Shown here: piece after piece, positions 1 through 8,353 of the stretch
Position numbering within the stretch: the first letter of the stretch is position 1
Layout of the letters: every line of letters begins with the position of its first letter
From: SIG78 sp036677805
GTDB taxonomy: Bacteria > Verrucomicrobiota > Lentisphaeria > Victivallales > Victivallaceae
Assembly: GCA_036677805.1 (NCBI GenBank)
Contig: JAVBVS010000018.1
Location: 124,001-188,000, forward strand
Direction: 5' to 3'
DNA: 64,000 nucleotides
Translations under genes and position numbers: made by a program
Notes under the pieces: generated by a model
What the model was told of the DNA's origin: nothing
Databases searched by the model: none
The model's input: the letters and a program-made list of their open reading frames with translations, nothing else

Positions 1-1
1 G

Positions 2-1603
2 AGCGAGCTGTCCTGGGATCAGGACATCATGCCGGTCATGATGGACCGCATTCGCGGGGAAAGTTTTCTCAATCCGACGGATATCGAATCCCTGCGGGAT
101 TTCAATCTGTTTGCCCTGTTCGTGACCATTGTCGGCATGGTGCTCAATCGGGCGGCATGGATCGGCAATGACACTTCAAGCGCGGGCAAAACCGCCCACG
201 AACAGAAAATGGCGGGCATTCTGGGGGCCTGGCGCAACGGATTTTCCTATCTGATGACGGTTTTGCTCGCGTTGTTTGTGATTACCGTCATGACCGCGGA
301 ACGTTTTCGTCCGGAAGCATCCGCCGTACGGCAGGATCTGGTGAGCCGGGTGGCGGAGGAAACGCTGCCCGACGCGGAGTTGCGGCGGCATATTCACACG
401 GAGATTGCCGCTTTGCCGCAGGAACCGCACCGCATCGGGATCGATCCGCCCTACTCCCGGAACCGGAATCCGGATACCGGCTGTCTGGAAAAAGTTCAGA
501 CCCATCTGAACAACACGCCAATCCAGCGAACCTGGTTTCAGAAATTCCGCACGCTCTATTATCAGATGATGATGCCGACGCTCCTGCGTCACAAACTGCC
601 GATCGGCATGATGGGGATTTTTGCCCTGCTGATGGTGATGCTGATGCTCTCAACCGATGACAGCCGCATATTCAATGCCTCGGCGACTCTGGTTCAGGAC
701 GTGGTGATGCCGTTGCGTCAACGGCCATTTGCCAAGGCTGAACATCTGGGGTGGCTGCGGATGATGTCTCTGGCTGTCGGCGGATTTTTCCTGACCGCTT
801 CGCTGCTGCTGGCGCAGATGGACTACCTCACGATGTTTCTCAACATCATGTGCGCGCTGTGGCTGGGGGCCGCAGGTCCGATCATGGTGGGCGGGCTCTA
901 CAGCCGGTGGGGGACGACATTCGGAGCGTATTGCGCGTTGATTTTCGGTTCCGGAACTTCTCTGACAGGGCTGTTGCTCCAGCGCAATTGGAGTGCGACG
1001 GTCTATCCGTGGCTGGAACAGGCCGGATTGCTGCCCTGGGTAGATACGATTTTCCGTAAGGTGACCGGACTTTGCGAACCCTATGTCATATGGGAGATGA
1101 ATGCGACCAAGTTTCCGATCAACAGCTATGAAATCTATTTTCTGGCCATGGTGTTCGGGATCGCCGCTTATGTCATTGGCTCATGGGTGAGTTTCCGGCG
1201 TCCTTTCGATTTGAACCGCATGCTGCATCGGGCTCCGGATGGACGGCTTTCTGCTTCGTGCTGGTCGTGGCGCAACGCCTACGAAAAACTCATCGGGATC
1301 ACCCCGGAATACACCTTTACCGACAAAATCATCGCCTGGAGCGTGTTCGGCTACTCAATCGTCTACCAGTTCGGAATCGCCTTTGTCGCGGTCGCGGTGT
1401 GGAATTGGATATCGCCGTGGCCGGTGAATTGGTGGAGCTGGTATTTCTTCATCAATGTGGTTTTGGTGGGAATCGTTGCCGGGGTGATTTCGACCGTGTG
1501 GTTCATGGTGGGAGGGATCATGGACTTACGCAAGCTTTTCCGGGACCTGGCTGGCCGGGTTGAGGATCCCGGGGACGATGGGTGGGTAACCCGAAAATCA
1601 TAA
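2..1603 (+). CDS. Sodium:solute symporter family protein (5' partial)
   Basis: Integral membrane transporter of the SSS family; the substrate cannot be read from the sequence, though sugars or organic acids fit the neighbours. The frame is open to the window edge, so the N-terminus is missing. Many hydrophobic helices are visible, with an SSS-like segment near the start (FVTIVGMVLNRAAWIGND) and a long hydrophilic loop at about residues 95-180 followed by further helices. The C-terminus is a short charged tail. The DUF4434 gene follows after 14 bases, which suggests one operon. The family call rests on the overall pattern; substrate is unknown. Confidence 0.8.
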   Translation, partial: SELSWDQDIMPVMMDRIRGESFLNPTDIESLRDFNLFALFVTIVGMVLNRAAWIGNDTSSAGKTAHEQKMAGILGAWRNGFSYLMTVLLALFVITVMTAERFRPEASAVRQDLVSRVAEETLPDAELRRHIHTEIAALPQEPHRIGIDPPYSRNRNPDTGCLEKVQTHLNNTPIQRTWFQKFRTLYYQMMMPTLLRHKLPIGMMGIFALLMVMLMLSTDDSRIFNASATLVQDVVMPLRQRPFAKAEHLGWLRMMSLAVGGFFLTASLLLAQMDYLTMFLNIMCALWLGAAGPIMVGGLYSRWGTTFGAYCALIFGSGTSLTGLLLQRNWSATVYPWLEQAGLLPWVDTIFRKVTGLCEPYVIWEMNATKFPINSYEIYFLAMVFGIAAYVIGSWVSFRRPFDLNRMLHRAPDGRLSASCWSWRNAYEKLIGITPEYTFTDKIIAWSVFGYSIVYQFGIAFVAVAVWNWISPWPVNWWSWYFFINVVLVGIVAGVISTVWFMVGGIMDLRKLFRDLAGRVEDPGDDGWVTRKS

Positions 1604-1617
1604 AATATGGAGTATTT

Positions 1618-2598
1618 ATGCGTATTACCGGAACGTTTCTGGATGAAATCAGCCACGATATTCCCCATCAGAACTGGGGCGTGGCGGAGTGGGAAAAAGA
1701 TTTTCAGGCGATGAAGGCGATCGGAATCGATACCGTAATCCTGATCCGTTGCGGACACCGGCGTTTTCTGACCTATCCGTCCGCGTTTCTGATGCGGGAA
1801 GAAAACTGCTACCGGCCGCCGCTGGATCTGGTCGAGCTGTTTCTGACGCTGAGTGACCGCTACGGCATGGCGTTTTACTTCGGACTTTACGATTCGGGGC
1901 AGTACTGGCATCGCGGCGAATGCCGGAAAGAGTTTGATTTGAGCCGGGCGGTGGCGGAAGAGGTCTGGCAGCGCTATGGGTGCCACCGCAGTTTCAAAGG
2001 CTGGTATCTGAATTGCGAAATCAGCCGGGCGGTCAAGGGCATGGCGGAATTGTACCGGGATCTCGGATGCTTCGTAAAGACGCTTTCAGGGAATCTGCCG
2101 ACCATGATTTCCCCCTATATCGCGGGGGTCAAAGACGATCCGGCGCATTCGACGACTCTGGCAGAACACGAACGGGACTGGACGGAAATTCTGACGACTA
2201 TTTCCGGGGCGGTGGATATCGTGGCGTTTCAGGATGGCCATTGCGATTATGATGAACTGGCCGACTATCTCGCCGTCAACCGGGCCATGGCGTCCCGTTG
2301 TCATATGCGCAGTTGGACCAACTGCGAGAGTTTCGACCGCGACATGCCGTGGCGTTTTCCACCCATCAAATGGGAAAAAATGCTGCTCAAACTCGAAGCC
2401 GCGGCCGCGGCCGATATGGAAAAAGCGATCACCTTCGAGTTTTCCCATTTCATGAGTCCCAACAGCATGTACCCCAGCGCCGGGCACCTTTACCAGCGTT
2501 ATTGTGAACGTTTTTTGCGGCAAGGCCCGGTGCCATCGTCCGGCGTGGTGGCTCCGGGAAAAAAACCGGTATTGTCGGAAGCGGTTTTTCTGGCGTAA
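1618..2598 (+). CDS. DUF4434 domain protein, putative glycoside-hydrolase-like
   Basis: A 326-residue protein that fits DUF4434, a TIM-barrel family thought to include glycosidases. The N-terminal MRITGTFLDEISHDIPHQNW and the following segment on an effort to reach a fixed position (MKAIGIDTVILIRCG) are typical. An in-frame ATG lies 36 bases upstream at 1582, but the ATG at 1618 matches the family start. It sits directly downstream of the symporter, so it may process the transported compound. No signal peptide is seen, suggesting a cytoplasmic location. Enzymatic activity is inferred from the family, not shown by recognised catalytic residues. Confidence 0.72.
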   Translation: MRITGTFLDEISHDIPHQNWGVAEWEKDFQAMKAIGIDTVILIRCGHRRFLTYPSAFLMREENCYRPPLDLVELFLTLSDRYGMAFYFGLYDSGQYWHRGECRKEFDLSRAVAEEVWQRYGCHRSFKGWYLNCEISRAVKGMAELYRDLGCFVKTLSGNLPTMISPYIAGVKDDPAHSTTLAEHERDWTEILTTISGAVDIVAFQDGHCDYDELADYLAVNRAMASRCHMRSWTNCESFDRDMPWRFPPIKWEKMLLKLEAAAAADMEKAITFEFSHFMSPNSMYPSAGHLYQRYCERFLRQGPVPSSGVVAPGKKPVLSEAVFLA

Positions 2599-2672
2599 TG
2601 ATTTTTGTTTTCAATTGATTAATTGATTAAAAAACGATTCATGGAAGTTCCATAAATCGGGGAAGGATCTCA

Positions 2673-3953
2673 ATGAAAAAAGAAAATTTAGCGATTTTTG
2701 GAGGTGCTCAGGCCATGCCCCATGTGCCTCCGAAGCCTTGGCGTAAAGTTACCCCCGAGGTGAAAGCGGCGGTCAATCGGCTTATGGACGCGAACATTGT
2801 CAGCATCAGCGACGGCAGCGGCGTCATCGCGGAGTTTGAACAAAACTTTGCCGCCATGGTGGGCTGTAAGTATGCATTAGCCATGAACAGCGGCACCTCC
2901 ACCCTGCACGCTGCCTTTGTAGCGCTTGGTGTTGGTCCGGGCGATGAAGTGCTGGTACCGGCTTACACCTGGCATGCTTCCATTACGCCGATTATTCACT
3001 GTGGCGCGACTCCGGTTTTCTGTGATATTGATCCGGATACTCTGACCATTGATCCCCGGGATCTGGAACGACGCATTACCAAACGGACCAAAGCAGTCTG
3101 CATTGTGCATATATGGGGCAATGTTTGCCATATGGACGCCATTATGGCTATTGTGAAAAAACACGGACTGAAACTCATTGAGGATTGCAGTCATGCGCAT
3201 GGCGCCACCTGGCGAGGCCGTAAAGTGGGCAGTTTTGGCGATATCGGCTGCTTCAGCATGCAGGGTGCGAAGGCGGTCAGCGGGGGTGAAGCAGGGGTCG
3301 CCACGACCGACGATCCGAATTTATTCGACATCATGACTCTTGTCGGTTGGTGTGGCCGTCCCAGAATAGGCTCCAATGAAACCATCAGGCAGCTTGGCGA
3401 CATCAGTCTTGGCGCGAAATATCGCCCGCATCCCTGGGCCATCGCAATGGCCAATGAGGAACTGAAACGCCTGCCGCAACTTAACGCCGGTCGTTCCCAC
3501 TCGTACGAGTTGCTGAACGAATTGTTACAGGACTGTCCGGGAATTGAATTAATCAAACCCTTGCGTGAAGCTCAACGCGGTGGTTATTTGGAATTCAAAT
3601 TCAAACTCACCCGTGATGTGCTGAAATTCGCCACACGTGACCGCATCGCGGAAGCCATCCAGGCCGAAGGGGTACCGTTGAGTGCGGATCGTTACAGCAG
3701 CTTCAATTATACCTATGGGTTGTTGCATACAGCGCCCCTGTTCACGACCTTTGACTGTCGCACAATCGGTGGCGGATACTACGATCCCAGACAAAAATTC
3801 ATTCCGGTTCAACCGGAAAGCCTGCCTGTTTCGGAAGATGTTGCCACAAGTCTCTTGAGCATGTATGCTTACGAAAATCTTGATCGTGAAACTGCTACGC
3901 AGATGGCGGAAGGAATAAAAAAAGTCATGGGTGTCGTGGATCTGCTGGCGTAA
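2673..3953 (+). CDS. DegT/DnrJ/EryC1/StrS family aminotransferase
   Basis: PLP-dependent sugar aminotransferase of 426 residues, the usual length for the family. Visible landmarks are the N-terminal substrate region (PPKPWRKVTPEVKAAVNRLM), the small-residue loop ALAMNSGTSTLHAAF, the aspartate segment IEDCSHAHGA that contacts the cofactor, and FSMQGAKAVSGGEAG, which carries the expected Schiff-base lysine. The start has a purine-rich site (GGGGAAGGATC) upstream. Members of this family act on keto-sugars or in aminocyclitol and AHBA-type pathways; which applies is unknown. A strong hairpin after the gene (4068-4104) probably ends the transcript. Confidence 0.85.
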   Translation: MKKENLAIFGGAQAMPHVPPKPWRKVTPEVKAAVNRLMDANIVSISDGSGVIAEFEQNFAAMVGCKYALAMNSGTSTLHAAFVALGVGPGDEVLVPAYTWHASITPIIHCGATPVFCDIDPDTLTIDPRDLERRITKRTKAVCIVHIWGNVCHMDAIMAIVKKHGLKLIEDCSHAHGATWRGRKVGSFGDIGCFSMQGAKAVSGGEAGVATTDDPNLFDIMTLVGWCGRPRIGSNETIRQLGDISLGAKYRPHPWAIAMANEELKRLPQLNAGRSHSYELLNELLQDCPGIELIKPLREAQRGGYLEFKFKLTRDVLKFATRDRIAEAIQAEGVPLSADRYSSFNYTYGLLHTAPLFTTFDCRTIGGGYYDPRQKFIPVQPESLPVSEDVATSLLSMYAYENLDRETATQMAEGIKKVMGVVDLLA

Positions 3954-4067
3954 CCTTGAAAACATCAATACAACTTGAAATTTTGCATCTTCATCCAGAT
4001 TGGTGTTTTTTTGAGGTTATAAAATTCAAATTTTGAACCTGAAATAGCAGGGGAAAGTCCCTGTGGG

Positions 4068-4104
4068 AACAGCCTCACTGGTCGTATTGACCGGTGGGGC
4101 TGTT
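4068..4104 (+). terminator. Strong hairpin after the aminotransferase gene
   Basis: Sixteen-base arms at 4068-4083 and 4089-4104 pair with two G-T wobbles around the loop GTATT. A short T-containing run (GTGTTTT) follows. Probable Rho-independent terminator for the upstream gene. Confidence 0.6.
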
Positions 4105-4313
4105 GTGTTTTAAAGGTTTGGGATGACGTATTTTGCGGCAAGAAAAACGCAAAAATCCCCAGTTGACGGAATCGCCATCAACAGGAGCAAGGCGGCAAAA
4201 TGAACTTATGGTCTCTCCCGCATTTCCAATCACCGGAAAATCTTTGCCGTTTTTGCCACTTTTTACGACAAGGTCAAAACGCCGTCAAATTCGATATTTT
4301 GAGCACAAAAAAT

Positions 4314-4339
4314 CCGGGCTGCAACTTCTTGCAGCCCGG
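4314..4339. terminator. Hairpin at the Fic 5' junction
   Basis: Perfect 11-base arms CCGGGCTGCAA / TTGCAGCCCGG around the loop CTTC. Six A residues lie directly upstream, so read on the minus strand it is a hairpin followed by a T run, a classical terminator. It sits inside the open frame in front of the recognisable Fic domain, which argues that the frame upstream of about 4345 is not coding. Confidence 0.55.
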
Positions 4340-4362
4340 ATAAAATCATCATTTGGTACCTA

Positions 4363-5326
4363 TATGTTCATTCGCAAGGAAGCGGTTCTGTCTTCCATGA
4401 TCGAGGGGACGCAATCTTCGCTTTCCGATTTGCTGCTGTTTGAGCTGAAAGAAAAACCGGGCGTTCCGATAGATGACGTTCAGGAAGTGAGCAATTATGT
4501 ATCCGCGATGGATTACGGTCTGGCGCGATTGCGGGAAGGGTTTCCGCTTTCGTTGCGCCTGCTCCGTGAGATTCATGCGGAATTGCTTTCCAGGGGGCGC
4601 GGCAGTCAAAAGAATCCCGGCGAATTTCGCCATAGCCAGAATTGGATCGGGGGGACCCGTCCCGGCAATGCTTTCTTTGTACCTCCGCCTCCGGAAGCCG
4701 CAATCCAGTGTTTGAATGAGCTGGAACTCTTTTTGCATCGTGAAGAGATTCCGGTATTGATCAAAGCGGCTCTGGCCCATGTCCAGTTTGAAACCATCCA
4801 TCCCTTCCTGGATGGCAATGGTCGTGTCGGGCGTCTGCTGATAACATTGCTCCTGTGCGAAGCCGGGGTTCTCAAGCTGCCGTTGCTGTATCTGAGCTAC
4901 TATTTCAAATTGCAGCGTCGTTATTATTATGAGCTCTTGAACGACATTCGCGATACCGGCGACTGGAAGCGCTGGCTGGATTTCTTTCTGGATGCGGTGA
5001 TTGAAACGGCAAAACAGAGCAATGAAATCATTCTGGCGCTGGATAAGCAAGTCCGGGAGGACCGGGCAAAGATTGCAACTCTGGGGCGTGGCAGCAAATC
5101 CGCCATGCAAATCCATCAGGCGATGCTGCGCCATCCGATTGTCGATGTCAACAAGCTCTGCGAACTGACCGGACTGACCGCCGCCACAGTCGGTACGGCC
5201 TTGTCACGCCTGAAAGCATTCGCCATCGTCGAAGAAACCACCGGTAACAAACGCAACCGCCTCTTCTGCTATCGTAAATATTTCCAATCATTAACTCCAG
5301 AAAAGGACTTGCTGAAATCGATATAA
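4363..5326 (+). CDS. Fic family protein, probably 5'-truncated
   Basis: Fic-domain protein, a family that usually transfers AMP to target proteins. The active-site motif HPFLDGNGRVGR is intact, and the inhibitory-helix motif SSMIEGTQ (S-x3-E-G) lies near the N-terminus. A C-terminal winged-helix-like segment (VDVNKLCELTGLTAATVG) is typical of the longer Fic/DOC proteins. These normally carry about 60 further N-terminal residues before the conserved RKEAVLSS stretch. Here the open frame extends upstream to 4133 but its translation is unlike Fic and contains a terminator hairpin at 4314-4339. I therefore place the start at ATG 4363; TTG 4133 and ATG 4208 are alternatives. It may be a remnant or a short active form. 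Confidence 0.7.
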
Positions 5327-5864
5327 AGGACAAGGCGAAGAGTATTCAGCAAGGCTATAAAGGTAGAGGGCAAGGAAGTCCACGAAGTTTTCTAATTCAA
5401 AAGTGTGTTTACCTCAAAACCAATAAAAGTACGTTTTGCCGCGCTTGGAAGGAATTTCAAAGAAACCTGAATGATAACCAAAAGAGTACTATATTGTCTC
5501 CTGATGAATACGAGTGTCCTTCCACCAATTCCAATCCTTATTGCAAAAAGTAGCCTTCAAAATAAATTTTAAGAATGCCTTCTATGGCCGTACTAATTGC
5601 GGAAGTGCTCTTGTCCCCGAGTTTGGCTACTATTGGGCGAGGTCGAATTTGCTCTGCCTTCCTCCTGTGCAACGTTTAAGTCTGTAATCAATCAGAATCC
5701 AATGTGCGCAAAATTCCGGATACTACCCGAATGATCATGGCCTATCGGCTCTTTCGGGGCTTCAGGTCCACGCCAAGGCTCATTTCGTAACGAAGCATTC
5801 TTCGCCTCAAGACGACCAAGCTTCACCCAATCGAAACAACTTGCCTTCCGACTCACCTATTAAC
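5327..5864. other. Gene-free stretch left of the insertion sequence
   Basis: No convincing reading frame, RNA gene or repeat is seen between the Fic gene and the left target duplication of the IS. Frames are short and composition is mixed; it may be eroded sequence. Confidence 0.5.
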
Positions 5865-5875
5865 GATTCACGCCC
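5865..5875 (+). repeat. Left target-site duplication of the IS
   Basis: The 11-mer GATTCACGCCC immediately precedes the left terminal repeat and is repeated exactly at 7241-7251 after the right one. Confidence 0.85.
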
Positions 5876-7240
5876 ACACCTGTCCTAACAAACTTTTGAA
5901 AGTGTGAAAAAAAGTGGAGCCAACTTGTCCGTAACAGTATATTACGGTTGCCCAAAAACCAAGGAGGCTCCATAATGAAGAATACATCAGTAAGTCTGTT
6001 CCGTCAAGTCCTGAATTTGATTCCGAAGCGAGAATTTGAAGAAATCATCATGGATCACACTGGAAACAAGCGAAAACAGTCCTTCGACAGTTGGGCACAT
6101 TTTGTGTCGATGATCTTCTGCCAACTGGCGCAAGCCAACAGCTTACGGGAGATATGCGGCGGACTGAAAACCTGCGGAGGGAAACTCAACCATCTGGGAG
6201 TTGAGACGGCACCGAGCAAGTCGAATCTTTCGTATGCCAATCAACATCGTGATCCGGAAATCTTCAAAGCTCTCTTTTTCATGTTGCTGAAGCATTGCAA
6301 GGCGTTTGCGCCAAACCATGAATTTTCGTTCAAGCGGAAGCTGTACAGTCTGGATGCCACGCTGATCGAACTTTGCATCCGTGCCTTTCCGTGGGCGACC
6401 TATCGCCAGACCAAGGGTGCAATCAAGCTCAATATGCTGTTGGATCATGATGGATATCTTCCTGTATTCATGGATTTTACCCATGGCGATGTTCATGAAG
6501 TCTCCAGCGCACGGCACATGGATTTGCCACGCGACAGTATGGTTGTCTGTGATCGCGGATACGTCGATTATGAAATGCTTTACAAATGGAATTTGAACGG
6601 CATTGATTTCGTTACCCGGCTCAAAAGCAATGCGACTTACGAATCGCCGGGGTTCGACCTGAAGCAATATCCCGGCAACGTCCTGAGCGATGAGGTCATC
6701 TATCTTCGCGGTTCCCGGGAGAAATATCCCGAGCGACTGCGAAAGGTGGTTGTCTGCGATGTGGGGAATCACCAGACACTGGTTCTGCTGACAAATAACT
6801 TTGATCTTGATGCCCAGACCATCGGCGACCTCTATAAATCCCGTTGGCAAATCGAATGCTTTTTTAAGATGCTCAAGCAAAACTTCAAAATCAAAACCTT
6901 CATCGGAACCAGTGAAAACGCGGTCAAGATTCAAGTTTGGACAGCGCTCATTGCCATTCTGCTGACGAAGTATCTGAAGTTTCTATCGAGGGCGGAGTGG
7001 CACTTCTCCACTCTGGTAACGTTTTTGAAGTGGAATCTATTTGTCTATCGTGACTTGCGACAATGGCTTGATCAACCGTTCACCCAGCCGCCGGAGCCGG
7101 AGTGTTTTCAACCGGAATTTGCTTTTTAGGACAGCAGGTTTTTAACCGGGGGGTACTTTTGAAAAATCGGGTAAAATTGAATCAGTTGAACGGGCGGAAC
7201 CATCAGATTACGCTGTTTTGAAAATTGTTAGGATAGGTGT
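5876..7240 (+). mobile_element. IS4-family insertion sequence, 1365 bp
   Basis: Terminal inverted repeats are ACACCTGTCCTAACAA at 5876-5891 and the reverse complement of TTGTTAGGATAGGTGT at 7225-7240, with one mismatch in 16. An exact 11-bp duplication flanks both ends; 10-13 bp duplications are known for the IS4 group. A single full-length transposase lies inside, so the copy looks intact and probably recent. It is inserted between the Fic remnant and the tRNA-linked element. Confidence 0.9.
5975..7129 (+). CDS. IS4-family transposase (DUF4372 N-terminal domain)
   Basis: A 384-residue DDE transposase. The N-terminal part (HFVSMIFCQLAQANSLREI) matches the DUF4372 domain common in IS4-type transposases, and the catalytic core is visible in LDATLIELC, then MVVCDRGYVDYE, then the YKSRWQIECFFKMLKQ signature (Y-x2-R-x3-E-x6-K) near residue 290. 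The ATG at 5975 has an ideal AAGGAGG site seven bases upstream, preferred over the in-frame ATG at 5948. No frameshift or stop is seen, so it should be active. Confidence 0.92.
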   Translation: MKNTSVSLFRQVLNLIPKREFEEIIMDHTGNKRKQSFDSWAHFVSMIFCQLAQANSLREICGGLKTCGGKLNHLGVETAPSKSNLSYANQHRDPEIFKALFFMLLKHCKAFAPNHEFSFKRKLYSLDATLIELCIRAFPWATYRQTKGAIKLNMLLDHDGYLPVFMDFTHGDVHEVSSARHMDLPRDSMVVCDRGYVDYEMLYKWNLNGIDFVTRLKSNATYESPGFDLKQYPGNVLSDEVIYLRGSREKYPERLRKVVVCDVGNHQTLVLLTNNFDLDAQTIGDLYKSRWQIECFFKMLKQNFKIKTFIGTSENAVKIQVWTALIAILLTKYLKFLSRAEWHFSTLVTFLKWNLFVYRDLRQWLDQPFTQPPEPECFQPEFAF

Positions 7241-7251
7241 GATTCACGCCC
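7241..7251 (+). repeat. Right target-site duplication of the IS
   Basis: GATTCACGCCC, identical to 5865-5875, directly after the right terminal repeat. Confidence 0.85.
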
Positions 7252-7429
7252 TCATCCTGATCATATCAACGGTTAAAGTGAAATGAATTCCTCTCCTCGA
7301 ACGATGAATCAGTTCCTTTCATATGCCCCCCTTGTTTTATCCCCAAGTATGAAGTACACTTTTATTATAAACGCGTTCCCAAACGCATTAACCACTTAAC
7401 CCATTGAATAATGGAAAGGAAAAAACCTC

Positions 7430-7753
7430 ATGACCCAAAGCACATGGCAAACACTGCCGGCACACATCCGGAATACCATGACGGCCCTGCTGGCGACAAT
7501 CGGCCTGCGGGCGGAAACTCTGATCGTCGAATCCGACGAGGCTTCAGCCACCCAGCGTAAAACCCTTACGAAACGCGAAGCCAGCAGGATCGCCGGAGTC
7601 TCGGTGGATACCATCAACCGGCGGATCAAGGATGGCTGCCTGCGCACCAAAAAGATCCATCCCGGTCGTTCCGGCGCCGTCCGTATCTTCCGAGACAGTT
7701 TCGACCGCTGGCTAAATGACGGGCAACCCGATGGCGCGGATTCGAAACGATGA
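7430..7753 (+). CDS. Excisionase/MerR-type helix-turn-helix protein
   Basis: A 107-residue DNA-binding protein. Residues 44-95 form a helix-turn-helix of the excisionase type (LTKREASRIAGVSVDTINRR followed by a basic wing and a C-terminal W-L helix). The first 40 residues are unlike known domains. A GGAAAGG site lies upstream of ATG 7430. As the first gene of the tRNA-linked element it may be a recombination directionality factor or replication regulator for the recombinase at the far end. The role is inferred from domain and position. Confidence 0.7.
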   Translation: MTQSTWQTLPAHIRNTMTALLATIGLRAETLIVESDEASATQRKTLTKREASRIAGVSVDTINRRIKDGCLRTKKIHPGRSGAVRIFRDSFDRWLNDGQPDGADSKR

Positions 7754-7798
7754 GATCCATTTCCACACACAAAACAAACCTAACGGAGCTATAAAACT

Positions 7799-8353
7799 AT
7801 GAACAATCTCGAACTTTTTCCCGTCCGACTAACCAATATGGCCATTTCGACTTGCACCTATAGCCTGATCGCGTTATGTGACAACGCTTCGCTGTCTGCC
7901 TCTGACGCTACATCCGCCAATCTGCCAAATTGGATAGAGAATTTTTCGAATTTTCTGAGGATGAACGGGGGGCAGATTCCGTTCCAGCTATCGGCGCATT
8001 CCTTGGCCGACATCAACCGCAAAATCGATATCGTCAGCCCAAGCAAGTTCGGGTTCGGTTATCCGTCGTTACTTCAAGATGAGTGTGGATTCCTGGTTCC
8101 AGAGCCCTTATCTGAAATGGCGACGCCGGAAGAATTATTGCGCCCCATCGTGACCTTTCGGATGAACCTCTTTTATATGCGTTGCACCATGCAGTTCGCG
8201 GCGCTGTGCTTTGCGTTGATTCATCGGCTGATTCGATTCGATGCACGGGTTGCGGCCGCGTCTTGGGATGACCTCATAACGGTCCTGGGCCTTGCCCCCA
8301 TCGACAACATCGCCCAAGCTACGCTATGCGTCACCGAGGAGATGCTTCGATGA
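7799..8353 (+). CDS. Hypothetical protein of the integrative element
   Basis: A 184-residue protein with no domain I recognise. It is neutral in composition with possible amphipathic helices near the C-terminus (FRMNLFYMRCTMQFAALCFA). A GGAG site precedes ATG 7799. Its stop overlaps the start of the next gene by four bases (ATGA), so the two are translationally coupled and probably act together. The pair lies between the HTH gene and the YagK-like gene. Confidence 0.6.
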   Translation: MNNLELFPVRLTNMAISTCTYSLIALCDNASLSASDATSANLPNWIENFSNFLRMNGGQIPFQLSAHSLADINRKIDIVSPSKFGFGYPSLLQDECGFLVPEPLSEMATPEELLRPIVTFRMNLFYMRCTMQFAALCFALIHRLIRFDARVAAASWDDLITVLGLAPIDNIAQATLCVTEEMLR

